Made by a program: the position numbers and the translations under genes. Positions 51,135 to 59,908 of a stretch of DNA of 64,000 bases are shown here, piece by piece. This DNA is from Devosia oryziradicis (GTDB taxonomy: Bacteria > Pseudomonadota > Alphaproteobacteria > Rhizobiales > Devosiaceae): the NCBI RefSeq assembly GCF_016698645.1, contig NZ_CP068047.1, positions 3,259,001-3,323,000 of the forward strand, given 5' to 3'. Within the stretch, counting starts at the first letter, position 1; each line of letters begins with the position of its first letter. The notes under the pieces are model-generated. The model saw only the letters and a list, made by a program, of their open reading frames with translations. It did not search any database and was not told the DNA's origin.

Positions 51135-52683
51135 GATATCCGGACTTTCCGTTCGCTTCGGCAGCGCCGAGGTGGTCAGCGATGTCAGCTTCGCGCTGCA
51201 GCGTGGCGAGCGCTTCGGCATTATCGGCGAGAGCGGTTCGGGCAAGACGCTGACGGCGCTGGCGGTGACCGGGCTATTGCCCGAAGGAGCCGTCGCAAGT
51301 GGCAGCATCACGCTCGATGGCGAGCCCCTGCCCACGTCAGAGCGCGCCATGGCCCGCCTGCGCGGCAAGCACATCGGCATGGTGTTCCAGGAGCCGATGA
51401 CGGCGCTCAATCCGCTGATGCGGGTCAACGACCAGATCGCGGAAGCCATCCGGCTCAACGAGGAAGGGCACGGGGCGCCGCAGATCGAGGTACCCGCGCT
51501 GCTGGCGGAGGTCGGGTTGGAACTCCGGCACGGCGAGCGCTTCCCGCATCAATTGTCGGGAGGGCAGCGGCAACGGGTGATGATCGCCATGGCGCTGGCC
51601 AGCCAGCCGGAGATCCTCATCGCTGACGAACCGACGTCGGCACTCGATCTCATCACCCAGCGCAAGGTGCTCGACCTGATCGCGGCCATCTGCGACCGGC
51701 GGCACATGGCCCTGCTGTTCATCAGCCATGACCTCAAGGCCGTGGGCAAGCTGTGCACGCGCGTGGCTGTGATGCACCGTGGCAAGCTGGTGGAAACCGG
51801 CAAGACATCAAGCGTGTTCTCTGCCCCCAGGCAGCCCTACACGCAGAAGTTGTTCGCCGCCTCGCGCTTCGACGTGCGCCCGCTGTCGCGGCCACCGATC
51901 GGCGACACGCTGCTCGCTGTCGACGGGATCACGCGCGACTACCGGCAGGGCGGCATGCTGTTCTGGGCCGACAAGCCGCTGCGCGCGGTGGATAACGTCC
52001 ACCTTTCCATCGCCCGATCGGAATGCCTGGCGCTGGTCGGCCCATCGGGTTGCGGCAAGACCACGCTGGCGCGGATCATCGTCGGGCTGGATCGCGCCAC
52101 CTCGGGCGAAGTGCATCTGGAAGGGACCGCCTATCATGGCTCCGACCTGCCCAAGACCCTGCGGCGCGACATCTCGCTGGTCTTCCAGGATCCGTTCGGT
52201 AGCTTCAATCCACGCCGCACCATCGGCGACTCCCTGGGAGAACCACTGCGCCTGGAGCCTGGCGTCGATCGTGCCCAGCGGCTTGAGGAGGCGATCACGG
52301 CCGTGGGGCTCGATGCCGGCATGCTGGCCCGCTATCCGCACGAATTTTCAGGTGGGCAGCGACAACGTCTGGCCATTGCGCGCGCGCTGGTCACCCGGCC
52401 CAAGCTGGTGGTGCTGGACGAACCGGTCTCGGCGCTGGACGTGTCCGTGCGCGGCGAGGTGCTGACGCTGCTGGCACGGTTGCAAGCCGATTTCGGCCTC
52501 ACCTACCTGATCATCAGCCACGACCTCGACATGGTCCGCGCCATGGCCGACCGGGTGCTGGTGATGGAAGCGGGCAAGATTGTCGAAGAAGGCAAGCCGG
52601 CGGAGATTTTTGCCCGGCCGAAGCATCAACTGACAAAGGATTTGATGGCGGCGCGGTTGCCGGAGATCGGCGCCAGCGCTTGA
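51121..52683 (+). CDS. dppD: Fused dual ATPase of peptide-type ABC transporter (DppD-DppF)
   Basis: A 520-residue protein with two complete ABC ATPase domains in tandem. Domain 1 has Walker A GESGSGKT (36-43), signature LSGGQRQRV and Walker B ILIADEPTSALD; domain 2 has GPSGCGKT (307-314), FSGGQRQRL and LVVLDEPVSALD. Separate dppD and dppF genes are more usual, so this is a natural fusion that fixes the two ATPases in one chain. It begins inside dppC, so translation is coupled. The symbol dppD is used for the fused gene. Confidence 0.94.
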   Translation: MSLLEISGLSVRFGSAEVVSDVSFALQRGERFGIIGESGSGKTLTALAVTGLLPEGAVASGSITLDGEPLPTSERAMARLRGKHIGMVFQEPMTALNPLMRVNDQIAEAIRLNEEGHGAPQIEVPALLAEVGLELRHGERFPHQLSGGQRQRVMIAMALASQPEILIADEPTSALDLITQRKVLDLIAAICDRRHMALLFISHDLKAVGKLCTRVAVMHRGKLVETGKTSSVFSAPRQPYTQKLFAASRFDVRPLSRPPIGDTLLAVDGITRDYRQGGMLFWADKPLRAVDNVHLSIARSECLALVGPSGCGKTTLARIIVGLDRATSGEVHLEGTAYHGSDLPKTLRRDISLVFQDPFGSFNPRRTIGDSLGEPLRLEPGVDRAQRLEEAITAVGLDAGMLARYPHEFSGGQRQRLAIARALVTRPKLVVLDEPVSALDVSVRGEVLTLLARLQADFGLTYLIISHDLDMVRAMADRVLVMEAGKIVEEGKPAEIFARPKHQLTKDLMAARLPEIGASA

Positions 52684-52694
52684 ACGTGTCGGAT

Positions 52695-52725
52695 CGTCAC
52701 CCTCAGCTCAGGCCCAAGGGTGACG
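52695..52725. terminator. Bidirectional hairpin between convergent genes
   Basis: CGTCACCCT (52695-52703) and AGGGTGACG (52717-52725) form a 9-bp stem with a 13-base loop containing CAGCTCAGGCCCA. It lies between the fused ATPase gene and the convergent binding-protein gene. The plus-strand flank has a TTTT run (from 52732), supporting use as a terminator. Confidence 0.6.
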
Positions 52726-52755
52726 CTCAGTGTTTTAGAGCAGACGTTTGGGCCC

Positions 52756-53724
52756 CTACTGGACCGTAACCCCGGCCGCCTCGATGACCGGCTTCCAGCG
52801 CGTGACTTCTGCCGACACATGCGCCGCCAATTCCTCCGGCGTCGATCCGACGACGACAGCGCCGACTCCGGCCAGCCGTTCCTTGACGGCAGGGTCATTC
52901 ACAACAGCAACAGCAGCTTCGTTGAGCTTGGCAACCACCTCGGGTGGGGTGCCTGCGGGGGCAAACAGCGCGTTCCAGGTGTTGGTTTCGTAGCCGGGCA
53001 CGCCAGCCTCGTCCATGGTGGGCACATCGGGGAAGCTGGCGGCACGCTCGAGCGTGGTCACAGCAAGCGGCCGTAGCGTGCCGGCCTTCATGTGCTCGGT
53101 CGCCGAAGGCAGGTTGTCGAAGATGATGGGTACGGCGCCGCTCAGCGCATCGACCAGCGCCGGGCCCGAGCCCTGATAGGGCACATGAACCATGTCGACC
53201 CCCGCCATGGACTTGAACAGTTCACCTGACAGATGGAGCGGGGTGCCATTCCCTGAGGACGCGTAGGCATGCGTTTCCGGTTCGGCCTTGAGCTTGGCGA
53301 TCAACTCCTCGACCGTATTGGCCGGGAACTCCGGATTCACCAGTAGGACGTTGGGCACGGTCACCAGCAACGAGATTGGCGCGAAGTCGGTCGAGGGATC
53401 GAAAGGCGGCGTAGCGTAAAGCGAGGCGCTAAGCGCGTGGGTCGCAATAGTGCCCATCAGGATTGTGTAGCCGTCGGCCGGTGCATCGGCCACAGCCGTG
53501 GCACCAACGACACCGCCTGCGCCGGCCTGGTTGACCACCAGGACCTGCTGGCCGAGCTGGGCGCTCATACCCTCGGCGATAATGCGGCCAACCAGATCGG
53601 TCGAACCACCGGCTGCAAATGGAACGACCAGGTTGATGGGCTTGGTGGGGAAGTCCTGCGCCTGCGCGGAGCCGGCGACGATAAGCGCCCCGGCAACAGC
53701 CAGGGTGGCGAGCATAGATTTCAT
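52756..53724 (-). CDS. Tripartite tricarboxylate transporter substrate-binding protein (Bug family)
   Basis: A 322-residue periplasmic binding protein with signal peptide (MKSMLATLAVAGALIVAGSAQA). It has the Bug pattern DFPTKPINLVVPFAAGGSTD, IIAEGMSAQLGQQVLVVNQAGAGG, and YASSGNGTPLHLSGELFK with VHVPYQGSGPAL. These bind carboxylates or aromatics for TctAB-type transporters. No TctA or TctB membrane gene is near, so it is an orphan. The ATG has GGAGGAAA upstream; an earlier in-frame start has no ribosome site. Confidence 0.93.
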   Translation of the reverse strand: MKSMLATLAVAGALIVAGSAQAQDFPTKPINLVVPFAAGGSTDLVGRIIAEGMSAQLGQQVLVVNQAGAGGVVGATAVADAPADGYTILMGTIATHALSASLYATPPFDPSTDFAPISLLVTVPNVLLVNPEFPANTVEELIAKLKAEPETHAYASSGNGTPLHLSGELFKSMAGVDMVHVPYQGSGPALVDALSGAVPIIFDNLPSATEHMKAGTLRPLAVTTLERAASFPDVPTMDEAGVPGYETNTWNALFAPAGTPPEVVAKLNEAAVAVVNDPAVKERLAGVGAVVVGSTPEELAAHVSAEVTRWKPVIEAAGVTVQ

Positions 53725-53802
53725 GCGAATGTTTCCTCCCAGAATAGGGACGGAAGCGTCGAACCACGATTTGGTTCCATCCCGAGCGGGGATGGCCAAT
53801 GA

Positions 53803-55476
53803 TCACAGGACGCCGATATAGGCGCCGAAGGGCTCGAGGTCGATTTCGCCATCAATGACCGCAGCCGTAACGCCAGGGCAACCGGCATTGACGGGCGATA
53901 ACCCGTCCGGCACCGCAAACTCGGCGGCGGTCTCGCTCATGTTGAACACGCAGAGCAGGCGCTCGCCCTCGTGTTCGCGGATAAAGGCCAGCACATCCGG
54001 ATCGGCGGTGTCCAGCAGGACAATGCTGCCCTTGACCAGGGCGGGATGGAGTTTGCGGAAGGCGAGCAAGGCGCGATAGAATTCGAGCACCGAGCCTTCG
54101 ACATTGTCCTGTGTATCGACAGCATGCAGCAGGTGTTCGGCCGGTACCGGCAGCCAGGTTCGGTTGGCGGTGGAGAAAGCACCATTGGCGGCATGGGCCT
54201 GCCAGACCATGGGGGTGCGGCAGCCGTCGCGGCCCTTGAACTGCGGCCAGAATTCGATGCCGTAGGGGTCAACCAGGTCCTCGAAGGCCAGTTCCGCTTC
54301 CTTGAGGCCTAGTTCTTCGCCCTGATAGAGACAGACAGAGCCGCGCATGGCCAGGATCAGCGTCGCGGCAAGACGGGTGAAGGCAGCCTCCTGGCCGTGG
54401 GTGGCCCAGCGGCTGACATGGCGCACCACGTCGTGGTTCGAGAAGGCAAGGCAAATCCAGCCATCGGGCGCCCCGGCTTCGGTGGCGGCGATGGAGTTAC
54501 GGAAATGCTCGGCCGAGAATTCGCCCCCCAGATAGTCGAACGTATAGGCCATGTGCAGCCGCTCGTCGCCCGACGTATATTGGGACATGATGGCCAGCTG
54601 GTGCTGGCTGTCGCCGATCTCACCGACCGTGGTCGTACCGGGATATTCGTCCATCATGGCGCGCAGACGCTTGAGGAAATCCAGGTTCTCCGGTCGCGAC
54701 TTGTCGAACAGGTGCTCCTGGAAATTGTATGGGTTCACCGCGGGCGCGGTCGAGGCGTTGAAGTCCTCCGGCTTGACCACGGGGTTGGATTCGAGCCCCG
54801 TCGAATGGAAATAGAAATTGACCGTATCGAGCCGGAAGCCATCGACGCCGCGTTCGAGCCAGAAGCGCATGTCGCTCAGCAGAGCGTCCTGCACGGCGGA
54901 ATTGTGGAAGTTGAGATCGGGCTGCGAGACGAGGAAATTGTGCATGTAATACTGCATGCGTCTCGAATCCCACTGCCAGGCGGAACCACCGAAGATGGAG
55001 AGCCAGTTGTTGGGCGGCGTGCCATCGGGCTTGGGATCGGCCCAGACATACCAGTCGGCCCGCGGATTGGTGCGCGACTGGCGGCTCTCGGCGAACCAGG
55101 CATGCTTGTCGGACGAGTGGCTGATCACCTGATCGATGATGACCTTGAGCCCCAGCGAATGGGCCTTCTGCACCAGGCGATCGAAATCCTCTAGCGTGCC
55201 GAAACTGGGGTCGATGCCGCGATAATCGGAGACGTCGTAGCCGAAATCCTTCATCGGGCTGGTAAAGACCGGCGACAGCCAGATGGCGTCGACGCCAAGG
55301 TCGGCGACGTAGTCGAGCCGGCTGGTGATGCCCACCAGGTCGCCGACGCCATCGCCGTTCTGATCCTGATAGGAACGCGGGTAAATCTGGTAAATCACAG
55401 CCCCGCGCCACCAATCCCGGTCGATGGTGGTTTCATCGGAAGTCTTCGGTTCGGTCATCAGCGAGGTGGCAGTCAT
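53803..55476 (-). CDS. GH13 alpha-glucosidase
   Basis: A 557-residue cytoplasmic-type enzyme of the oligo-1,6-glucosidase/alpha-glucosidase group. It has WWRGAVIYQIYPRSYQDQNG, GVDAIWLSPVF, VIIDQVISHSSDKH, the nucleophile Asp217 in GFRLDTVNF, acid/base Glu286 in VGEIGD, and stabiliser Asp349 in SNHDVVR. It hydrolyses alpha-glucosides such as sucrose, trehalulose or maltose-type sugars. The ATG has GGAG six bases upstream. It is followed by a GH1 enzyme further upstream on the same strand, but no sugar transporter is adjacent. Confidence 0.94.
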   Translation of the reverse strand: MTATSLMTEPKTSDETTIDRDWWRGAVIYQIYPRSYQDQNGDGVGDLVGITSRLDYVADLGVDAIWLSPVFTSPMKDFGYDVSDYRGIDPSFGTLEDFDRLVQKAHSLGLKVIIDQVISHSSDKHAWFAESRQSRTNPRADWYVWADPKPDGTPPNNWLSIFGGSAWQWDSRRMQYYMHNFLVSQPDLNFHNSAVQDALLSDMRFWLERGVDGFRLDTVNFYFHSTGLESNPVVKPEDFNASTAPAVNPYNFQEHLFDKSRPENLDFLKRLRAMMDEYPGTTTVGEIGDSQHQLAIMSQYTSGDERLHMAYTFDYLGGEFSAEHFRNSIAATEAGAPDGWICLAFSNHDVVRHVSRWATHGQEAAFTRLAATLILAMRGSVCLYQGEELGLKEAELAFEDLVDPYGIEFWPQFKGRDGCRTPMVWQAHAANGAFSTANRTWLPVPAEHLLHAVDTQDNVEGSVLEFYRALLAFRKLHPALVKGSIVLLDTADPDVLAFIREHEGERLLCVFNMSETAAEFAVPDGLSPVNAGCPGVTAAVIDGEIDLEPFGAYIGVL

Positions 55477-55500
55477 GGAGAACTCCGCATGGCGGGCAAG

Positions 55501-56196
55501 TCAGGCAGCGCCGTGGCAGCGCTTGTATTTAAGACCCGAGCCGCAGGGGCATGGGTCGTTGCGTCCCACCGCAGTGCTGCGGATCGGGCTTTGTGGCGTC
55601 GTCAGGCGATGGGCACGATAAAGCGTCGCGACAATTTCGGGAATAATCTGTGGAGCGTCCCGGATAAAGGCGGCAAATTCGGGATCGTTCCGTTGCTTTT
55701 CGTCCATGTCCGGCTCGGTGGCGCTGAGCAGTGATACAATGGCAAAGACTGCTTCCTGCGCCCGCGATTCCTGGCGGCTGTTGAGCAGCTTCTCCCATGC
55801 GGCAAGGTGCAGACCCATCGCCGCCTCGAAACCCATGACCCAGATTTCCCAGAGCACGTCGGTCTCGTCGTCGTCATCGACTTCGTAGAGTGGCTCGTAA
55901 TGCGCCTCGGCCAGCTCGGCGTTTAATTCCTCAAAACGGGCCAGCACCAGCGCGACAAGTTCGGCCTGGTCCACCGCGGGCACGTCGAAGTCCTCGCCAC
56001 CCCACACCAGTGGCAGCCATTCGTCCTGCGGTATGGGTTCGGGCGATGTCGCGACGCCGCAGAGGAAGCCATCAAGCTGGCTCAGCGTCATGCCGTCGTC
56101 GCCGAGCTCGATGAGCATGCCGTCGAGACGGAGCTGGCTTTCAGAAAGGTCGGCGAGTTCGTCCACGTGCAGTCCGATCAGCGGGAGGGCAATCAT
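55501..56196 (-). CDS. UPF0149 (YecA-like) protein with SEC-C zinc motif
   Basis: A 231-residue acidic protein. The UPF0149 part is [20 protein letters not shown] and [10 protein letters not shown], then an acidic patch ([16 protein letters not shown]). The last 25 residues form a SEC-C zinc finger, [19 protein letters not shown], as in SecA tails and YecA, which can bind ribosomes or SecB-type partners. The start at 56196 ([11 protein letters not shown]) is preferred because the frame further upstream is shadow sequence. Its exact job is unknown. Confidence 0.92.
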   Translation of the reverse strand: MIALPLIGLHVDELADLSESQLRLDGMLIELGDDGMTLSQLDGFLCGVATSPEPIPQDEWLPLVWGGEDFDVPAVDQAELVALVLARFEELNAELAEAHYEPLYEVDDDDETDVLWEIWVMGFEAAMGLHLAAWEKLLNSRQESRAQEAVFAIVSLLSATEPDMDEKQRNDPEFAAFIRDAPQIIPEIVATLYRAHRLTTPQSPIRSTAVGRNDPCPCGSGLKYKRCHGAA

Positions 56197-56234
56197 CCCT
56201 GCTCTGCCCTCCCGCCGTCGCAAAAGCAACGGGC

Positions 56235-57551
56235 TCAGCGCGTATTGTGCAGCATGCCCTGGAAGGCGCGGTAGCTCGACTTGGGGGTACGGGCCTGCGT
56301 CTGGTAGTCGACATGCACGATGCCGAAGCGCTTGTTGTAGCCCTCGGCCCATTCGTAGTTGTCCAGCAGCGACCAGGCGAAATAGCCGCGTACATCGGCG
56401 CCCTGCTCGCGGGCGGCCAGCACGGCCTTGAGGTGATCGTCGTAATATTTCACCCGGCGCGGATCGTCGTCGCCCTCGACTTCGGCCATGCCGTTTTCGG
56501 TCACATAGAGCGGGATCTTGGTGTATTCTTTGGATACGCGCACCAGCAGGTCACGCAGTCCCTGCGGATAAATCTCCCAGCCGATATCGGTCAGCTCGAG
56601 CGGACCCTTGATCTGGTCGATTGGCCGGCCGCTGCCCGGCTCGCCTGCCTTATAGAGGCCACGCGTATAGTAGTTGATGCCCAGCCAATCGAGCGGGCGC
56701 GATACCACTTCCATATCGCGCTGGTAATCCTTGGGCAGGTTGTCACCCAGCCAGTTGGTGACGATCTCGGGATACTGCCCCTTGAGCACGCCGCCGAGGT
56801 ACCAGCGGTTGAACAGGGCATCGCCCATATCCATGGCGGCCAGGTCCTCCGGCTTGTCCGTCGCCGCCTCGGACTTTTCCAGGTTGAGCACGATGCCCAG
56901 GTTCCGGGCACCATTGGCACGCAGCGCGTCGATAGCCGTACCATGGGCAAACAGCACATGGTGCATGGCGCGGGCGGCGGCGCGGACGTCGCGGTAACCA
57001 GGGGCATGAATGCCCAGATAGTGGCTGAGGAAAGCCACGCACCAGGGTTCGTTGATCGTCGCCGTGGCGTGCAGGCGATCGCCGAACTTCTGCGCCACCA
57101 AAGTCGCGTAGTCGGCGAACCAACCGGCGATATCGCGGTTCATCCAGCCGCCCCTGTCCTGGAGCGCCGAAGGCAGGTCCCAGTGATAGAGCGTCGCATA
57201 GGGCTTGATGTTGCGTTCAAGCATGCCGTCGAGCAGGCGGTCGTAGAAGTCGAGCCCTGCCTGGTTGATGGCGCCTGTGCCCTCGGGGATCAGTCGCGGC
57301 CAGGCAAACGAGAAGCGGTAGCTGTCAAAGCCACCATCGCGAATGAGGTCGAGGTCCTGGGGCCAGAGTTCATAGTGATTGCAGGCGTTGCTGCCGGTAT
57401 CGCCGTTGTGGACGTTGCCCGGGGTTGAGGAAAAGCTGTCCCAGATCGAGGGACCGCGGCCATCGCGCTGGCCCCCTTCGATCTGGTAGGCGGCGGTGGC
57501 GACGCCAAAGGTAAATCCAGGACCGAAGTCCTTGCGGTCGATTGAGAACAT
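56235..57551 (-). CDS. GH1 beta-glucosidase
   Basis: A 438-residue family 1 glycoside hydrolase. It begins [19 protein letters not shown], with acid/base Glu168 in TINEPW and nucleophile Glu352 in [22 protein letters not shown] holds the aglycone-site residues. It hydrolyses cellobiose-like or aryl beta-glucosides in the cytoplasm. The ATG is 69 bases from a perfect LacI-type palindrome (57620-57633), so sugar-responsive control is likely. The downstream order is GH1, UPF0149, GH13. Confidence 0.95.
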   Translation of the reverse strand: MFSIDRKDFGPGFTFGVATAAYQIEGGQRDGRGPSIWDSFSSTPGNVHNGDTGSNACNHYELWPQDLDLIRDGGFDSYRFSFAWPRLIPEGTGAINQAGLDFYDRLLDGMLERNIKPYATLYHWDLPSALQDRGGWMNRDIAGWFADYATLVAQKFGDRLHATATINEPWCVAFLSHYLGIHAPGYRDVRAAARAMHHVLFAHGTAIDALRANGARNLGIVLNLEKSEAATDKPEDLAAMDMGDALFNRWYLGGVLKGQYPEIVTNWLGDNLPKDYQRDMEVVSRPLDWLGINYYTRGLYKAGEPGSGRPIDQIKGPLELTDIGWEIYPQGLRDLLVRVSKEYTKIPLYVTENGMAEVEGDDDPRRVKYYDDHLKAVLAAREQGADVRGYFAWSLLDNYEWAEGYNKRFGIVHVDYQTQARTPKSSYRAFQGMLHNTR

Positions 57552-57619
57552 GCAGATGGCCCCTCACTGCCGGCTTTTGCCGTGGTTGAGCTAGCCAGAT
57601 AGCGCAGGAAGAGCGCTTA

Positions 57620-57633
57620 TGCAATCGATTGCA
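57620..57633. promoter_or_regulatory. LacI-family operator upstream of the GH1 gene
   Basis: TGCAATCGATTGCA is a perfect 14-bp palindrome with the CG centre typical of LacI/GalR-family operators. It lies about 70 bases upstream of the GH1 ATG and just beyond the stop of a small gene. No LacI-type regulator is encoded in the window. Confidence 0.65.
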
Positions 57634-57645
57634 CTGAGCGGGCTG

Positions 57646-57921
57646 CTAGGCGTACTTCTTGGCCAGGGCGGCTGTCTTGGCCTTCGCCTCGGCCGTTATG
57701 CGACTCCGGATCATCATCTCGGTGAGCTTCGTGGTGCCGGCCCCGATATCGGCAACGGCCGAAAGCACGCTGTTGCGCGTCGCCTCCCCCTGGGCGATCA
57801 CCCGCTGCGCGGCTTCCTTACGCGCAGCCGAGCGCTGCTCCGCGAGGTCTGCAAAGCTCTTGTTCCAGGCCCGGCGGTTCTGGATACGATCGTAGCTGCT
57901 CAATCCGCTCATCGATGCCAT
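57646..57921 (-). CDS. Small alanine-rich helical protein, unknown function
   Basis: A 91-residue protein (MASMSGLSSYDRIQNRRAWN, then a long alanine/glutamate/arginine helix and TKLTEMMIRSRITAEAKAK). It lacks a signal peptide and membrane helix and looks coiled-coil-forming. Two starts are possible (57921 and 57912), neither with a good ribosome site. It precedes the GH1 gene but is separated from it by the LacI-type operator, so it is probably not part of that transcript. No family is recognised. Confidence 0.6.
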   Translation of the reverse strand: MASMSGLSSYDRIQNRRAWNKSFADLAEQRSAARKEAAQRVIAQGEATRNSVLSAVADIGAGTTKLTEMMIRSRITAEAKAKTAALAKKYA

Positions 57922-57955
57922 GAGCCGAAGATGCGGTTATCGGATTAACAAATCC

Positions 57956-59035
57956 TTAGCGCGCCGGTGCCGGCTGTCTGGACAATATCGCCCTGGCGAT
58001 GGCGCGGTAGGCATCAGCCTCGGCCCCAGCGGGATCGACCGCCATAGGCGGATGTCCGGAATCGGAGCCTTCGCGAATGGACATGACCAGCGGGATGGCG
58101 CCAAGAAACGCCATGCCCATCTCGGCAGCGGCGCGCTCAGCCCCGCCCGAGCCGAAGATGTCGTAGCGCTTGCCGGTGTCAGGCGCGATGAAATAGCTCA
58201 TGTTCTCAACGAGGCCCAGGATCGGCACGCCGAAGCGTGGCAGCATATCGATCGCCTTCTTGGCATCGATCAGCGCCAGATCCTGCGGCGTCGAGACGAT
58301 GACGACTCCGTCAACCTCCGCCTGCTGGAACAGCGAGATATGGATGTCCCCGGTGCCCGGCGGCAGGTCGATGACGAGAATGTCGAGTTGGCCCCAGGCG
58401 GTTTCGCGCAGCAACTGGCGGAGGGCCGAAGTGGCCATCGGGCCGCGCCAGACCACCGCCTGGTCCTTGGTCAGCATGGATCCGATCGACATTGCCTCTA
58501 GCCCGAATGCCTCGTGCGGGCTGAAGATGCCGTCGTCACGGATCGCTGGCTGGCCTTCCAGGCCCAGCAGCTTGGGAATGGAGGGGCCATAGAGGTCCGC
58601 ATCCAGAATGCCGACGCGGAGACCCTCGGCCTGCAGGGCCAGTGCGATGTTGACCGCGGTCGTGGACTTGCCGACGCCGCCCTTGCCGGAGCCCACCGCA
58701 ATGATGCGCTTGATGCCAGGTACGGGCGTCTTGCCTGCGGGGACGGGCTTGCCGTGCGAGAAGGTCGGGCCGGCCTTCGGCGGTGGTTTGCCAGAGGTCA
58801 ATGACACCATGATCTTGCGGGTGCCCGCGACCGTCTGCGCTGCGGCGATAGCCTGTTCACGAGCGGGGCCGAAGGCTGCCTCCATGCCGGGCGCGACTGC
58901 GATGGCAAAGGCAACGGCGCCTGATGTGACAATGATGTCGGAGAGGCCGCCATAGCCGGCAAGGTCACCCCCGCCAGGAATTTCCACGGCGGCGAGGGCA
59001 GACTTGATGGCGGCAGCAAGTTCAGTATCGGCCAT
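57956..59035 (-). CDS. mrp: Mrp/NBP35-family ATPase, iron-sulphur cluster carrier type
   Basis: A 359-residue protein with an N-terminal MIP18/DUF59-like part and the P-loop ATPase with deviant Walker A GSGKGGVGKST (115-125), DADLYGPSIPKLLGL, and LPPGTGDIHISL. These proteins carry Fe-S clusters between dimers. The cluster-binding CxxC found in many members is absent: the segment reads NMSYFIAPDTGKRYDIFG, a variant common in alphaproteobacteria. The ATG at 59035 is clear. Confidence 0.94.
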   Translation of the reverse strand: MADTELAAAIKSALAAVEIPGGGDLAGYGGLSDIIVTSGAVAFAIAVAPGMEAAFGPAREQAIAAAQTVAGTRKIMVSLTSGKPPPKAGPTFSHGKPVPAGKTPVPGIKRIIAVGSGKGGVGKSTTAVNIALALQAEGLRVGILDADLYGPSIPKLLGLEGQPAIRDDGIFSPHEAFGLEAMSIGSMLTKDQAVVWRGPMATSALRQLLRETAWGQLDILVIDLPPGTGDIHISLFQQAEVDGVVIVSTPQDLALIDAKKAIDMLPRFGVPILGLVENMSYFIAPDTGKRYDIFGSGGAERAAAEMGMAFLGAIPLVMSIREGSDSGHPPMAVDPAGAEADAYRAIARAILSRQPAPAR

Positions 59036-59073
59036 GATGGCTTTCGATAGCTACGATGGGTCAGCGACCACCG

Positions 59074-59162
59074 TGTCATCCCGGCCCTGAGCCGGGACCC
59101 ATCCTGACATGCAGCCGCTCACCTAAATCTCAGGATGGGCCCCGGCTTTCGCCGGGGTGACA
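59074..59162. repeat. 89-bp imperfect inverted repeat between transaldolase and mrp genes
   Basis: Left arm TGTCATCCCGGCCCTGAGCC...CATCCTGA (59074-59107) pairs with right arm TCAGGATGGGCCCCGGC...GGTGACA (59130-59162); inner stems CCGGCCCTGAGCCGG and CCCCGGCTTTCGCCGGGG are also present. It is a typical alphaproteobacterial intergenic repeat. It lies upstream of mrp and downstream of the aldolase gene and could form a terminator-like structure. Confidence 0.8.
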
Positions 59163-59184
59163 TCGAGTGTGGGGTCTGCGTGCG

Positions 59185-59838
59185 TTACAGGATCGACTGG
59201 CCGGTGGCCTTCCAGTCCTTGAGGAAGCCTTCGATGCCGGCATTGGTCAACGGGTGGTTGGCCAGCTTGCGGATCACGTCGGGCGGGATGGTCGCAACGT
59301 CGGCACCGGCGAGCGCGACCTGCGTCACGTGGTTTGGCGAGCGGATCGAAGCGGCGAGGATCTCGGTATCGAAAGCATAATTGTCATAGATGACGCGGAT
59401 GTTTTCGATCAGCTCGACGCCATCGAGGTTGATATCATCCAAGCGTCCCAGGAACGGCGAGATGTAGGTGGCGCCGGCCTTGGCCGCGAGCAGGGCCTGG
59501 TTGGCCGAGAAGCAGAGCGTAACGTTGGTCTTGATGCCGCGGTCCTTGAACGTCTTGGTGGCCTTGAGGCCTGCCAGGGTCAGCGGCAGCTTGACCACGA
59601 CGTTTTCGGCCAGCGCGGCCAGCACGGTGCCTTCGGCGATCATGCCGTCATATTCGAGGCTAGCGACTTCAGCCGAAACCGGGCCAGGCGTCACCGAGCA
59701 GATTTCCTTGACGACTTCCTTGAAGTCGCGACCCGACTTGGCAATCAGCGAGGGATTGGTGGTCACGCCGTCCACCAGACCAGCGTCGTGGAGCTCCCTG
59801 ATGTCCTTGATTTCCGCAGTGTCGACGAAGAACTTCAT
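59185..59838 (-). CDS. fsa: Transaldolase-like fructose-6-phosphate aldolase
   Basis: A 217-residue short-form transaldolase of the FSA/TalC type. It begins [20 protein letters not shown], has [12 protein letters not shown], Schiff-base Lys83 in NVVVKLPLT, and [21 protein letters not shown]. It may act as transaldolase or as fructose-6-phosphate aldolase; the sequence alone does not decide. The ATG has AAGGAGG upstream. It contributes to pentose phosphate or sugar metabolism in the cytoplasm. Confidence 0.94.
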   Translation of the reverse strand: MKFFVDTAEIKDIRELHDAGLVDGVTTNPSLIAKSGRDFKEVVKEICSVTPGPVSAEVASLEYDGMIAEGTVLAALAENVVVKLPLTLAGLKATKTFKDRGIKTNVTLCFSANQALLAAKAGATYISPFLGRLDDINLDGVELIENIRVIYDNYAFDTEILAASIRSPNHVTQVALAGADVATIPPDVIRKLANHPLTNAGIEGFLKDWKATGQSIL

Positions 59839-59908
59839 GGTTTCCTCCTTAGTGCCGTCAGGCAAGGTGTAGCACGGCAAGGCCTTGCCGCAAGGTCAAT
59901 CGCCAGCG

